Shown here piece by piece: positions 8,835 through 17,162 of a stretch of DNA of 64,000 bases. Origin of the DNA: Streptomyces sp. Ag109_O5-10 (GTDB lineage Bacteria > Actinomycetota > Actinomycetes > Streptomycetales > Streptomycetaceae); assembly GCF_900105755.1 (NCBI RefSeq), contig NZ_FNTQ01000001.1, forward strand, positions 6,076,001 to 6,140,000, written 5' to 3'. Position 1 is the first letter of the stretch, and each line of letters begins with the position of its first letter. The position numbers were made by a program, and so were the translations under genes. The notes under the pieces are model-generated. The model saw nothing but the letters and a program-made list of their open reading frames with translations. It was not told the origin of the DNA and searched no databases.

Positions 8835-10219
8835 CAGCAGCTGCTCGCTTTCTCGTCGTCGGACCGGTCGGGCTGACCAGAGAGGGCGGAGACGCCGGGC
8901 GCGGCGGGGACACCGGCCCCACCGGCCGATTCCTCGTCCCGGGCGGCGGGCACGAGGGGTTCCGCGGTCTGGGGGGCGGGCACGAGGGGCTCCCCGGCCT
9001 GGCGGACCACGGGCGCGTGCGGCCGCGGCGCCCGGTCGGCGGTCCCGTCGCGCAGCCGGTCCAGCAGCCGGGCCGCCACGTGCCGGCCCCACAGCGCCCA
9101 CATCGCGAGGCCTGGACCCCGGTCGTCCGGCGCGGACCAGGCCAGCTCCCGCCCGCGCGGCGCCGGCCGCAGCGCCCTCAGCGGCGCGTAGTTCTCCACC
9201 ACGAACGCCCGCCCGGCCAGCGGTGCCCCGTCCGGTAGCGGACGGTGCGTCAGGTCCAGGTGCAGGGCGCGTACGACGTCCAGGCCGGCGCTGTCCGCGA
9301 AGAGCCGGAACTGGGCGCCCGGACGGGGGTTGAAGTCGAGGAGGTGGTAGCGGCCGGTGCCGCCGCAGCGCCGGAAGTCCAGGTCGAAGATGCCCCGGTA
9401 GCCGAGCTCGCCGGTGAGCCGCTCGGCCAGCTCCCGCACCTGCGGGTTCGGCGTCCACAGGCCGACCGCGGTCAGCCCGGCTCCGCGCGGCCAGGCGCGC
9501 TGCTTGCGGCCGGGGCCGCCCGCGCGCACCTGCCCGGTGCGGTCGGCGTAGCCGTGGAAGAACCAGTCGCGGTCCTGGCCCGGCGGCAGGAACTCCTGCA
9601 GCAGCAGCCTGCTGCCCGCCTCCTCGCTGCGCAGGAACAGCTCCACCGCCTCCCGAGCCGAGCGCACCACGACCGTGCTGCGCAGCCCGGATGCGGCCGG
9701 CAGCAGCCAGGGCCGGCTCCACTTGGCGATCACCGGCAGCCCGAGCCGCCGGACCGCGGCGGCGGTCTCCTCGGTGCTGTCCGGGACCAGCGTCGGCGGG
9801 TGCGGGACGCCGGCCGCCGCGCACACCTCGGCCAGCTCGGCCTTGTCGGCGACACGCTCGGGCAGCGTGCCGGGCTGCTGCGGGAGCAGGTAGGCGGGCG
9901 CGAGGTCCGCGCGGAACCGGCCGGCCGCGACGGCGCTCGCGTCGTCCATCGGGATCAGCACGGCCGGGCGGGCGATCCGCGCCGCCACCCGGCGCAGCAC
10001 GGCGACGATCTCGGTGGGCGACGCGCCCGGCGCCGGCGGCGGGTGCAGCCGCCGTACGAAGCGGGACCTGCGGACCGGGCTGCCCGCGGAGTCGGCGACC
10101 ACGTGGACCTCCACCCCGGCTCTGCCGAGCGAGCGCACGGCCCCCAGGGTGCCGTGGTGAAAGGGGTTCCGGTCGATCCGCAGCAGAACCGCGGGAACCC
10201 GGATGTCTAGCAGCGACAC
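8834..10219 (-). CDS. ATP-grasp domain protein
   Basis: This protein of about 461 residues has an ATP-grasp fold: an N-terminal pre-grasp region (DRNPFHHGTLGAVRSLGRAG), an ADKAELAEVC region, IAKWSRPW as part of the ATP-binding lysine region, and the metal-binding end FDLDFRR...LLDFNPRPGAQ. ATP-grasp enzymes ligate a carboxylate to an amine or thiol through acyl phosphate; the substrate here is unknown. The GTG at 10219 is preferred because AAAGGAAATGG precedes it. The C-terminal 80 residues are Pro/Ala-rich with two copies of EPLVPA. It heads the leftward pair with the broken oxidoreductase and is divergent from the hydrolase gene. Confidence 0.8.
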   Translation of the reverse strand: MSLLDIRVPAVLLRIDRNPFHHGTLGAVRSLGRAGVEVHVVADSAGSPVRRSRFVRRLHPPPAPGASPTEIVAVLRRVAARIARPAVLIPMDDASAVAAGRFRADLAPAYLLPQQPGTLPERVADKAELAEVCAAAGVPHPPTLVPDSTEETAAAVRRLGLPVIAKWSRPWLLPAASGLRSTVVVRSAREAVELFLRSEEAGSRLLLQEFLPPGQDRDWFFHGYADRTGQVRAGGPGRKQRAWPRGAGLTAVGLWTPNPQVRELAERLTGELGYRGIFDLDFRRCGGTGRYHLLDFNPRPGAQFRLFADSAGLDVVRALHLDLTHRPLPDGAPLAGRAFVVENYAPLRALRPAPRGRELAWSAPDDRGPGLAMWALWGRHVAARLLDRLRDGTADRAPRPHAPVVRQAGEPLVPAPQTAEPLVPAARDEESAGGAGVPAAPGVSALSGQPDRSDDEKASSC

Positions 10220-10294
10220 GGACCATTTCCTTTGCGTCGGTTCACCCGTGCGGTCGTCCGGGGCACCCGAAAGCCGCAGCCGCACTGGCGTAAT

Positions 10295-10308
10295 TCATAT
10301 TGATATGA
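10295..10308. promoter_or_regulatory. TCATAT-TG-ATATGA palindrome in divergent promoter region
   Basis: A 14-bp perfect palindrome lies in an unusually AT-rich stretch between the divergent ATP-grasp (start 10219) and hydrolase (start 10393) genes. A second imperfect inverted repeat (AAGTG ... CACTT) follows at 10311-10331. The site is well placed to control both genes; the protein that binds it is unknown. Confidence 0.45.
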
Positions 10309-10392
10309 CTAAGTGTCAGTAAGTGGCACTTCCTCAGGAGTGCTGCGAACAGACGAGCAAACGGACTGTCAACGACGGAGAAAGGAGCAGGC

Positions 10393-11796
10393 ATGACCCC
10401 ACAGCGGCGAGAGCGAACGCGGTTCCGGCGGTATCGGCCGGCCGTGGCCGCGGCGGCCGTCGCCGTCGCCTCGGCGACCCTGGCGACCGGCCCGGGATTC
10501 GCCGCGGGCGCGGGGGCGGCGCGGGTCACCGGCCCTCCGGCTCCGGCACCCGCGACAGCCGTCCCGGCACCCGCGACAGCCGTCCCGACACCCGCGACGT
10601 CCGTCCCGGCACCCGCGACGTCCGTCCCGACACCCACGACGTCCGTCCCGGCACCCGCGACAGCCGTCCCGACACCCACGACGTCCGTCCCGGCGTCGGC
10701 GGCCCCCCTGCCGACCCCGACCCCGGCCGCCGACGCACCTGCGGTCGGCACGCCGGCCAGGGCGACGCCCCCCGCCTTCGGGGCGTTCCTCGACTCCGGC
10801 CCGCTCGGCGTCGCCCGCATGGCCCAGCTGAGCAGCTGGCTCGGCGGCACCGAGCTCAAGGTCGCGCACACGTATCTCCCCGGCAACCGCTGGGCCGACA
10901 TCGAGGGCGCCCCCGGCTTCCTGGACGTCTGGGCGCACTGGCGACGGGAGAAGGCCGACCGGACGCTCGTCCTCAACGTGCCCATGCAGGAGCGCAACGA
11001 GGAGGGCATCGGGGACGACGAGGTCCGCTCGCTGCTGCGGCAGGGCGCGGCCGGGGCGTTCGATCACCACTTCCGGGCCCTGGCCCAGCGGCTGGTGGAC
11101 CTGCGGGTCCCGGACACGGTCATCGTGCTCGGCTGGGAGATGAACGGCATTACCTACACCCATCGTTGCGGGCCGGACCCGGAGGCCTGGAAGACGTACT
11201 GGCGACGGATCGTCACCACCATGCGCGCGGTGCCGGGCCAGAAATTCCGGTTCGACTTCACGTCGAGCCGGGGCCGCGACGCCGTTCCGTGGACGCAGTG
11301 CTATCCCGGGGACGACACGGTCGACATCATCGGCATGGATTCGTACGACCAGCCCAGCGGACTTTCCTTCGACCAACAGGTGCGGGAGCCCTACGGACTT
11401 CAGGAGCACGTCGATTTCGCGAAGGCGCACGGAAAGCCGGTCTCCTATCCGGAATGGGGCCTCTTCCGCAACGGTGACAACGCCGAGTACATGCGCCGGA
11501 TGCTCGCCTGGATGGACCAGCACAAGCCGCTGTACAACACGCTGACCGACTACTGCCCGCACGGCGTCTGGCAGTGCTCGGTCAACCCGCGCTCCGCGCA
11601 CGTCTACCGCGAGGTCCTCTTCGGCCGCACCGACACCACGACCCCGACGCCGGCCACTCCCAGACCGACCCCGACCCCGACCCCGACCCCGTCCGCCACG
11701 CCGAGTGCCACGCCCACGTCCTCCTGCACATCGATGGAGCTGGGCGCCTGGATCGAGTACTGGCTCGGCGGCAAGCTCTGCTTCAGCCTCGACTGA
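10393..11796 (+). CDS. Secreted GH26-like glycoside hydrolase
   Basis: The 467-residue protein has a signal peptide (to about AGAGAARV) and then a Pro/Thr/Ala linker of near-identical repeats (residues about 50-105). A TIM-barrel catalytic domain follows (about 125-415), then a second PT linker and a short Cys-containing tail. Likely catalytic acids are Glu in LGWEMNG (acid/base) and Glu in YPEWGLF (nucleophile), the spacing used by GH26 mannanase-type enzymes. The ATG follows AAAGGAGCAGGC. Its place inside the exopolysaccharide locus suggests trimming or release of that polymer; the substrate is inferred. Confidence 0.82.
   Translation: MTPQRRERTRFRRYRPAVAAAAVAVASATLATGPGFAAGAGAARVTGPPAPAPATAVPAPATAVPTPATSVPAPATSVPTPTTSVPAPATAVPTPTTSVPASAAPLPTPTPAADAPAVGTPARATPPAFGAFLDSGPLGVARMAQLSSWLGGTELKVAHTYLPGNRWADIEGAPGFLDVWAHWRREKADRTLVLNVPMQERNEEGIGDDEVRSLLRQGAAGAFDHHFRALAQRLVDLRVPDTVIVLGWEMNGITYTHRCGPDPEAWKTYWRRIVTTMRAVPGQKFRFDFTSSRGRDAVPWTQCYPGDDTVDIIGMDSYDQPSGLSFDQQVREPYGLQEHVDFAKAHGKPVSYPEWGLFRNGDNAEYMRRMLAWMDQHKPLYNTLTDYCPHGVWQCSVNPRSAHVYREVLFGRTDTTTPTPATPRPTPTPTPTPSATPSATPTSSCTSMELGAWIEYWLGGKLCFSLD
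10543..10705 (+). repeat. In-gene tandem repeats coding VP(A/T)P(A/T)T linker
   Basis: Near-perfect direct repeats of about 21 bp (GTCCCGGCACCCGCGACAGCC and variants, A/C at one position) encode alternating VPAPATA and VPTPTTS units. The repeat is in frame and keeps codons nearly identical, indicating recent expansion or contraction by slippage. Confidence 0.85.
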
Positions 11797-11819
11797 CGGG
11801 CGGGTGCGCCCGGCGCCCC

Positions 11820-12938
11820 CTACTCCTGCCGGCGCTCCTTCCACCGCTGCCGCACCTCCTTGATCCGCTGCCGGGCGGCGGCGTCGCAGAGCGCCGCCGA
11901 CAGCAGCGGGGCGGTGCGCCGCCGGGCCAGCAGCAGCCGCTGGTTGACGACCGGCTCGGGCCGCCAGTGGTGCTTGTACGGCTCGTCGCCGCGCAGCAGG
12001 CTCAGCGTGCCGCGCTCACCGGTGCCGGTGTGCTGGGTGCAGGCGTCCAGCAGCATCACCGCCACGTCCGCCTTGCGCTCCCGCAGCCGGGGATGCGCGC
12101 CGTACAGGTAGCCGCCGGCGAGACTCGGCGCCAGCAGGGTCAGGTCGACGGCGACCACCTCGTCGTCGAGCCGGAACTCGGTGACCACCGCGTCCCCGGA
12201 CCGCACCATCGGCCCCACCGAGCGCACCAGATGCTCCTGGAACCGGGACTGGAGGTGCTCGGTGGTCACCTTCCGCCCCTGCCACTGGAGCCGGTGCAGG
12301 TCGAGCAGGCGGCGCAGTGCCGCGTCCACCCCGTCGGGCGGCACGACGTCCCGGCGCACCCCCAGCGAGCCCAGCTTGCGCAGCTTGGCGCGGACCCGCT
12401 GGGCCTTGCTCGACGGCAGCCTGCCGACCAGCTCGTCCATCGACACGGCCGGCAGCTCCAGGCAGACCGAGTCCGGCAGCTTCCGGCACGGGCCGCGCCA
12501 GCGGTCGTAGACCCGCTCCGCCGCACCGCCCGGCCGCACCTCGCGGAAGTCGATCAGCGCCGTCCGCGCCGCCTCCGCCAGCTCCCGGGTGAGGGCGTCC
12601 GTCACCCGGCCGTCGTCGGCGTCGGCGAGCAGCACGTCCGCGTAGTCCGAGATCGCCCCGCCCAGCGGCACCAGCGCGGGCAGCGGCCGGTGCACCAGCG
12701 TCAGCGGGGCCGCGCCGACCAGCTCACCGCCGTAACGGACCAGGACGAGGCGGAGCCGGCCGGGGGTTCCGTAGGAGCGCCACCAGGAGTGCAGCCAGGC
12801 GTGGCTCTGGAACGGGGTGGCCGTGCCACACCGCCGGTAGAGGCGGCCCCAGGCCGGGGCCAGCTCGGCGAAGGCGCCCTCGTCGGTGACGAGTTCGGTG
12901 GTGTACGCGGCGAGCGTCGGGGGGGCCGTCGTGGTCAC
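11820..12938 (-). CDS. GNAT/FemX-like acyl- or aminoacyltransferase
   Basis: A protein of about 372 residues of the CelD/BcsL-type acetyltransferase family (Acetyltransf_6). It shows FQSHAWLHSWWRSYG near the N-terminus, LVRYGGELVGAAPL, and the C-terminal catalytic part VVAVDLTLLAPSLAGGYLYGAHP and DEPYKHHW. In polysaccharide loci such proteins are thought to acylate sugars or the polymer. The GTG start overlaps the Wzz-like gene stop (GTGA), so it is the last gene of a tightly coupled leftward operon. Confidence 0.8.
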   Translation of the reverse strand: MTTTAPPTLAAYTTELVTDEGAFAELAPAWGRLYRRCGTATPFQSHAWLHSWWRSYGTPGRLRLVLVRYGGELVGAAPLTLVHRPLPALVPLGGAISDYADVLLADADDGRVTDALTRELAEAARTALIDFREVRPGGAAERVYDRWRGPCRKLPDSVCLELPAVSMDELVGRLPSSKAQRVRAKLRKLGSLGVRRDVVPPDGVDAALRRLLDLHRLQWQGRKVTTEHLQSRFQEHLVRSVGPMVRSGDAVVTEFRLDDEVVAVDLTLLAPSLAGGYLYGAHPRLRERKADVAVMLLDACTQHTGTGERGTLSLLRGDEPYKHHWRPEPVVNQRLLLARRRTAPLLSAALCDAAARQRIKEVRQRWKERRQE

Positions 12939-13576
12939 AGCTGCCCGTGCACGTCGGCGGCGACGGCCGGACCGGGCACCGAGGCCTGCAGCGCGGACTC
13001 CGCGGGCCGGCGCCGGGGCCGCACCAGGAGCGCGAGACCGCCCAGCAGCCCGCCCGCGCTCGCGCCCACCAGAGCGGTCACCTTCGAGGACGCGGAGGTC
13101 GGCGTGGTCGGCTTCGGCGCACGGGAGAACTGCAGGAGTTCGACGTTCGTGTCGCTCTTGGTGTCGTTGGCGTGCTGGATGAGCGAGCGGGCCACCGCGT
13201 TGGCCATGTCGGTGGCCTGCAGGGCGTGCGGTGAGCTGGCCGAGACGGCGACCATCGGCGCGTCCGGCGAGGTCTCCGTCTGGACACTGTTCTGCAGCGT
13301 CTTCAGCGGCACGCCGGCCCACATCTGTGCGTCCCCGAGCACCGCGAGCTGGGTGGCGACCCGGCCGTAGGCCTGCGCGAACCCCTGCGCGGACGCGGTG
13401 TCGGACTTGTCAGCGGTGACGGCGATGACGTAGGCGGTCGCCGTGTAGCTGGGCGGCGTCAGCACGCCGTAGGCGCCGCCCAGCAGCCCGCCGGCCAGGA
13501 CCCCGGCCGCCAGCAGTGACCAGGGCGGGATGGCGCGCGGGAACGGGCGGGGTGCTCGGACGGTGTTCTCGGTCAT
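12935..13576 (-). CDS. Wzz-like polysaccharide co-polymerase (chain-length) protein
   Basis: The 213-residue protein has one N-terminal membrane helix (WSLLAAGVLAGGLLGGAYGV) and one near the C-terminus (VTALVGASAGGLLGGLALLV), flanking a predicted extracytoplasmic region. This is the Wzz/YveK plan without a kinase domain. The periplasmic-type region starts TPPSYTATAYV, a common Wzz feature. It overlaps its neighbours by ATGA and GTGA on each side. The role is chain-length control or export of the exopolysaccharide made by this locus. Confidence 0.83.
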   Translation of the reverse strand: MTENTVRAPRPFPRAIPPWSLLAAGVLAGGLLGGAYGVLTPPSYTATAYVIAVTADKSDTASAQGFAQAYGRVATQLAVLGDAQMWAGVPLKTLQNSVQTETSPDAPMVAVSASSPHALQATDMANAVARSLIQHANDTKSDTNVELLQFSRAPKPTTPTSASSKVTALVGASAGGLLGGLALLVRPRRRPAESALQASVPGPAVAADVHGQL

Positions 13577-14712
13577 GGCGTGCTGGCTCCCTGAGGTGTG
13601 GTGGCGAGTGCGGCCGCGTAGACGTCCATGAGCTGGGCGGCGCTGCGGGTGATGCTGTAGTGACGGGCGGCGTCCGGCGCGCCGCGCGGGCCGGGTCCGG
13701 CGGCGCGGGCTGCGGCCAGCGCCCCGGCGTAGGCGGCGGCGCCGCCCGTGACGCGGCGGGCGCCCGGCGCGGCGGCGGGCGGCAGGTCCTCGACGGCCGG
13801 GCAGGCGCTGTAGAGCACGGGCAGCCCCGCGGCCAGCGCCTCGACGACCGCCAGCCCGAAGGCCTCCTCGGCGGAGGGCGAGGCGAACACGTCCATGGCG
13901 GAGGTGAGGGCGGGCAGGTCGGGGTCCTGGTCGTCGTCGGAGGCGTAGGGCCGCTCGCCGGCGAACAGCACCCGGCCGGCGACCCCGGCCGCCCGTGCGG
14001 TGCGGCGCAGGGCGGCCTCCTCAGGACCGCCGCCCACCAGCAGCAGCCTGCAGTCGGCGGGGAGAGCGGCGAGGGCCTCGACCAGGACGGCGAACCGCTT
14101 GCCGGGCGCGAGCCGCCCGACGGCGCCGACGACCCAGGCGTCCTGCGGGATGCCCAGGCGGTCGCGGACGCGCCGGCGCCGGGCCGCGTCGAAGCGGAAC
14201 CGGTCCAGGTCGATGCCGTTCGGCACGACCTCGATCCGCGGTCCCGGCACCCCCCACCGGCGCAGCCGCTCGGCGACGGTCGGCGAGACGGCCACCGTGG
14301 ACCGCCCGAGCCGCTCACCCGCCAGGTACAACGCTCTTACGCCCGCGGTCAGGTCGCGCCCCTCCAGCTGAGAGTCGCCGAGTGAGTGCTCGGTGGCGAC
14401 CACGGCCCGCACCCCCGCGAGCCGCGCGGCGATCCGGCCGTACAGGCAGGCCCGGTAGAGGTGGGTGTGGACGAGGTCGTAGCGGCCCCGGCGGATCAGC
14501 CGCACCAGGCGGGGCAGCGCGGCCAGGTCCCGGTTCCCGGCCATCCCCAGGTGGACCACCCGCACCCCGTCCGCGGCCAGCCCGGCCGCGACCGGCCCCG
14601 GGTTGGTGAGCGTGACGACGTCGCAGGCCACCGGAAGGTGCCGCAGCAGCAGCCGCAGTTGCTGCTCCGCGCCGCCGGTCCCCAGGCCCGTGATGACGTG
14701 GAGGGCCCTCAT
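13573..14712 (-). CDS. Glycosyltransferase family 4
   Basis: A 379-residue GT-B enzyme. The N-terminal acceptor domain begins MRALHVITGLGTGGAEQQL, typical of GT4. The donor domain has GAVGRLAPGKRF and the EX7E-type motif SPSAEEAFGLAVVEALA. It should transfer a nucleotide-activated sugar to the growing lipid-linked repeat unit on the cytoplasmic face. It overlaps the Wzz-like gene by ATGA and lies 1 base from the deacetylase gene. Donor and acceptor are unknown. Confidence 0.9.
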   Translation of the reverse strand: MRALHVITGLGTGGAEQQLRLLLRHLPVACDVVTLTNPGPVAAGLAADGVRVVHLGMAGNRDLAALPRLVRLIRRGRYDLVHTHLYRACLYGRIAARLAGVRAVVATEHSLGDSQLEGRDLTAGVRALYLAGERLGRSTVAVSPTVAERLRRWGVPGPRIEVVPNGIDLDRFRFDAARRRRVRDRLGIPQDAWVVGAVGRLAPGKRFAVLVEALAALPADCRLLLVGGGPEEAALRRTARAAGVAGRVLFAGERPYASDDDQDPDLPALTSAMDVFASPSAEEAFGLAVVEALAAGLPVLYSACPAVEDLPPAAAPGARRVTGGAAAYAGALAAARAAGPGPRGAPDAARHYSITRSAAQLMDVYAAALATTPQGASTP

Positions 14713-14713
14713 C

Positions 14714-15469
14714 TCACAGCCCCTGGACGGGACGGCGGCGGAGCCGGTGCAGCCGGTACTTCAGGAAGAGGCGCCCGGCGTGGTCGTTCTGCCCGACGTG
14801 CACGCGGGGCAGGGCGTACGGGCCGCCCAGCGGGCCCGGGTCGATGGCGCAGCCGTAGCCGTAGCCGGCGTCCCGCACGGCGTCGACGGCCCGCTGGTCG
14901 ACGCTGCCGTAGGGGTAGCAGAAGCCCTCGACGGGGGACTGGACCAGCTCCTCCAGCCGCGCCCGGCTGTCGGCGGTCTCGGCCCGCAGGGTCTGCGCGT
15001 CGGCCTTCGTCAGGTCGGCGTGGGTGAGCCCGTGGGAGCCGATCTCCACCCCGCTGCCGGCGGCCCGCCGGACGCCGTCGGCGGTGAGCAGCGGCTTGCG
15101 CGGGCCCAGCGGGTCCCAGGCGTTGTCACCGCCCAGCCGTCCGGGCAGCACGAACAGGGTGGCGCCGCAGCCCCAGCGGTCCAGTAGCGGCAGGGCGTGG
15201 TCGAGGAAGTCGGCGTACCCGTCGTCGAAGGTCAGCGCCACCAGCCGGCGCCCCTCGCCGCGGGCGCGCGCGGCGAGCAGCCCGGCCACCGACACCCCGC
15301 GCAGCCCCCGCCGGCGCAGCCAGCCCAGCTGCTTCTCCAGGCGCCCGGGGGAGACGGTGACGCGGTACGGGTCGTCGGAACAGTCGCCCACGGAGTGGTA
15401 CATGGCGACCCAGGGGACCGGACCGGTGAGGCGTCCGGCCCTCGCGGCGGACTCAATGGAAGACGGCAT
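14714..15469 (-). CDS. NodB-type polysaccharide deacetylase
   Basis: This 251-residue carbohydrate esterase (CE4/NodB fold) has motif 1 TFDDGY (catalytic Asp and metal Asp) and motif 2 SHGLTH (HxxxH metal ligands). Motif 3 appears as FCYPYGSVDQRAVDAV. No clear signal peptide is visible, so the protein may act inside or leave by another route. The 5' end overlaps the flippase gene by 17 bp, implying translational coupling. It likely N-deacetylates an amino sugar of the exopolysaccharide. Confidence 0.9.
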   Translation of the reverse strand: MPSSIESAARAGRLTGPVPWVAMYHSVGDCSDDPYRVTVSPGRLEKQLGWLRRRGLRGVSVAGLLAARARGEGRRLVALTFDDGYADFLDHALPLLDRWGCGATLFVLPGRLGGDNAWDPLGPRKPLLTADGVRRAAGSGVEIGSHGLTHADLTKADAQTLRAETADSRARLEELVQSPVEGFCYPYGSVDQRAVDAVRDAGYGYGCAIDPGPLGGPYALPRVHVGQNDHAGRLFLKYRLHRLRRRPVQGL

Positions 15470-17162
15470 GCGCGAGCCTTCGGGTGACGGTGGCTACGGA
15501 ACGGAGTGCGGGTGCGAAGCCCTGGGCGCCCAGGGCCCGGCCGAGCAGGACGAAGACGACGGTGACGGCCGTGGCGCCGGCGGCCAGACCGGTGAGCGGG
15601 TCCGCCGGCCGGGCGGCCGCGAAGAGCCCGACGGCGGTCGCGGCGACCGCCGCCCGCACCGGCCGGCTCAGCTCGACGAGCACCCGCCGGGTACGGATCG
15701 GGACGCTGCGCGGGCCCGTCCCGGCCAGCAGGAGCACGGCGGTCGCGGTGATGCCGGCGGCGTTGGCGGCGGCGATGCCGGTGACGCCGTACGCGCCGAC
15801 CGTCAGGGCGCCGATCCAGGAGGTCAGCACGATCCCGGCGGCCATGGCGCCCACCGGGTACCAGGAGGCGCGGCCCGCCGAGAAGTAGGAGCGGACCAGC
15901 ACCCCGACCAGGGTCTGCCCGAGCAGCCCGAGCGCGTAGACGCGCATCACCCCGGCCGTCGCGGCGGTGTCCACGGAGGTGAACGCGCCGCGCTGGAACA
16001 GCAGCTGGATGAGCTGCGGCGCACACGCCACGACCACGGCGGTGCCGAGCAGCACCACGCTCGCGGCCACCGACAGGTCCCGCTCGACCCGGCTCCGGGC
16101 CCGCTCGGTGTCGCCCTCGGCCAGCGCCCGGGCCACCACGGGGAAGGTGACCGTGCACAGCATCATCGACATCGTCATCGGGATCTGCGCGACCTTCTGC
16201 GCGTAGTTGAGGTGCGAGATGGCCCCGGAGTGCAGGTGCGAGGCGAGGAACCGCTCGATCAGCACCTGCGACTGCCGGCACAGCGCGAACAGCAGCACGG
16301 TGGCCATCAGCGCCACGTTCAGCGGCCGCTCCTCGGTGACGGCCGGGCCGCCCTCCTGCCGCGCCTTCGGCCGGTGCCGCAACTGCCCGAGCAGCGACGG
16401 AAGCTGTACGGCGACCATCAGGGCACCCCCGGCCGCCACCCCGAACGCCGCCGACCGCACCCCCCAGTGGCCGCCGAGCGCGAACATCGCCGCGATGATC
16501 CCGGCGTTGTAGGCGACGTAGATCGAGGCCGGGGCGAGGAACCGCCGGTGCGCGCGCAGAGCGGCGCTGCAGTACCCGGCCAGCCCGAAGGTCAGTACAC
16601 AGGTGGCCGTGAGCCGGGTGCAGCCGACGGCGAGGCCGGGGTCCCGCAGCCCCGGCGCGAGCACCGCGACGAGCTGCGGGGCCCCGCCGATCAGCAGGGC
16701 GCCGACGCCCGCGAAGGCCAGGGTCAGCTTGGGCAGCGTCCCGGCGACCAGGCCCCGCACGGGATCGCCGGACGCCCCCTGCGTCCGCCGGGCCAGGGCC
16801 ACGCTGAACGCGGGCACGAGCGCGAACGCCAGCCCGTCCTCGATCAGCAGCGTCGCCGCGAACTCGGGCACGGTCCACGCCACGAGAAACGCGTCGGTGT
16901 CCCGCCCGGCCCCGAACAGCCGCGCGAGCGACTGGTCCCGGATCAGCCCGAGCAGCGACCCGAGCACGGAGAACACGGCGGTACCGAGAGCGGCCTTGGC
17001 GAGAAAGCCACGAGTGGGGCCGGCGTTCTCGGTGCCGGCGCCGGCGACCTCCTTCTCGGGGGCGCGGGGCTGTGACACGTGGGGCTCCGCCGCGTGGGCC
17101 CGACCGGCCACATCGGACCCGTGGTCGACATCCGACCCTTCAACCCCCGGCGCCGCAGTCAT
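15453..17162 (-). CDS. MurJ/MviN-like lipid-linked oligosaccharide flippase
   Basis: A protein of about 569 residues, mostly hydrophobic, with the MurJ/MviN pattern: AVFSVLGSLLGLIRDQSLARLFGAGRDTDAFLVAW at the first helices, then around a dozen further helices. The ATG at 17162 overlaps the ligase stop (ATGA). An N-terminal stretch of about 55 residues before the first helix is hydrophilic. Since it sits in the polysaccharide operon it is probably the Wzx-equivalent flippase for the repeat unit rather than the housekeeping lipid II flippase. Confidence 0.87.
   Translation of the reverse strand: MTAAPGVEGSDVDHGSDVAGRAHAAEPHVSQPRAPEKEVAGAGTENAGPTRGFLAKAALGTAVFSVLGSLLGLIRDQSLARLFGAGRDTDAFLVAWTVPEFAATLLIEDGLAFALVPAFSVALARRTQGASGDPVRGLVAGTLPKLTLAFAGVGALLIGGAPQLVAVLAPGLRDPGLAVGCTRLTATCVLTFGLAGYCSAALRAHRRFLAPASIYVAYNAGIIAAMFALGGHWGVRSAAFGVAAGGALMVAVQLPSLLGQLRHRPKARQEGGPAVTEERPLNVALMATVLLFALCRQSQVLIERFLASHLHSGAISHLNYAQKVAQIPMTMSMMLCTVTFPVVARALAEGDTERARSRVERDLSVAASVVLLGTAVVVACAPQLIQLLFQRGAFTSVDTAATAGVMRVYALGLLGQTLVGVLVRSYFSAGRASWYPVGAMAAGIVLTSWIGALTVGAYGVTGIAAANAAGITATAVLLLAGTGPRSVPIRTRRVLVELSRPVRAAVAATAVGLFAAARPADPLTGLAAGATAVTVVFVLLGRALGAQGFAPALRSVATVTRRLAHAVFH

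Noticed and set aside
15453-17162. Housekeeping MurJ lipid II flippase
   Set aside because: Its place inside a tightly overlapping polysaccharide operon with ligase, Wzz and glycosyltransferase genes favours a repeat-unit flippase, although the fold is the same.
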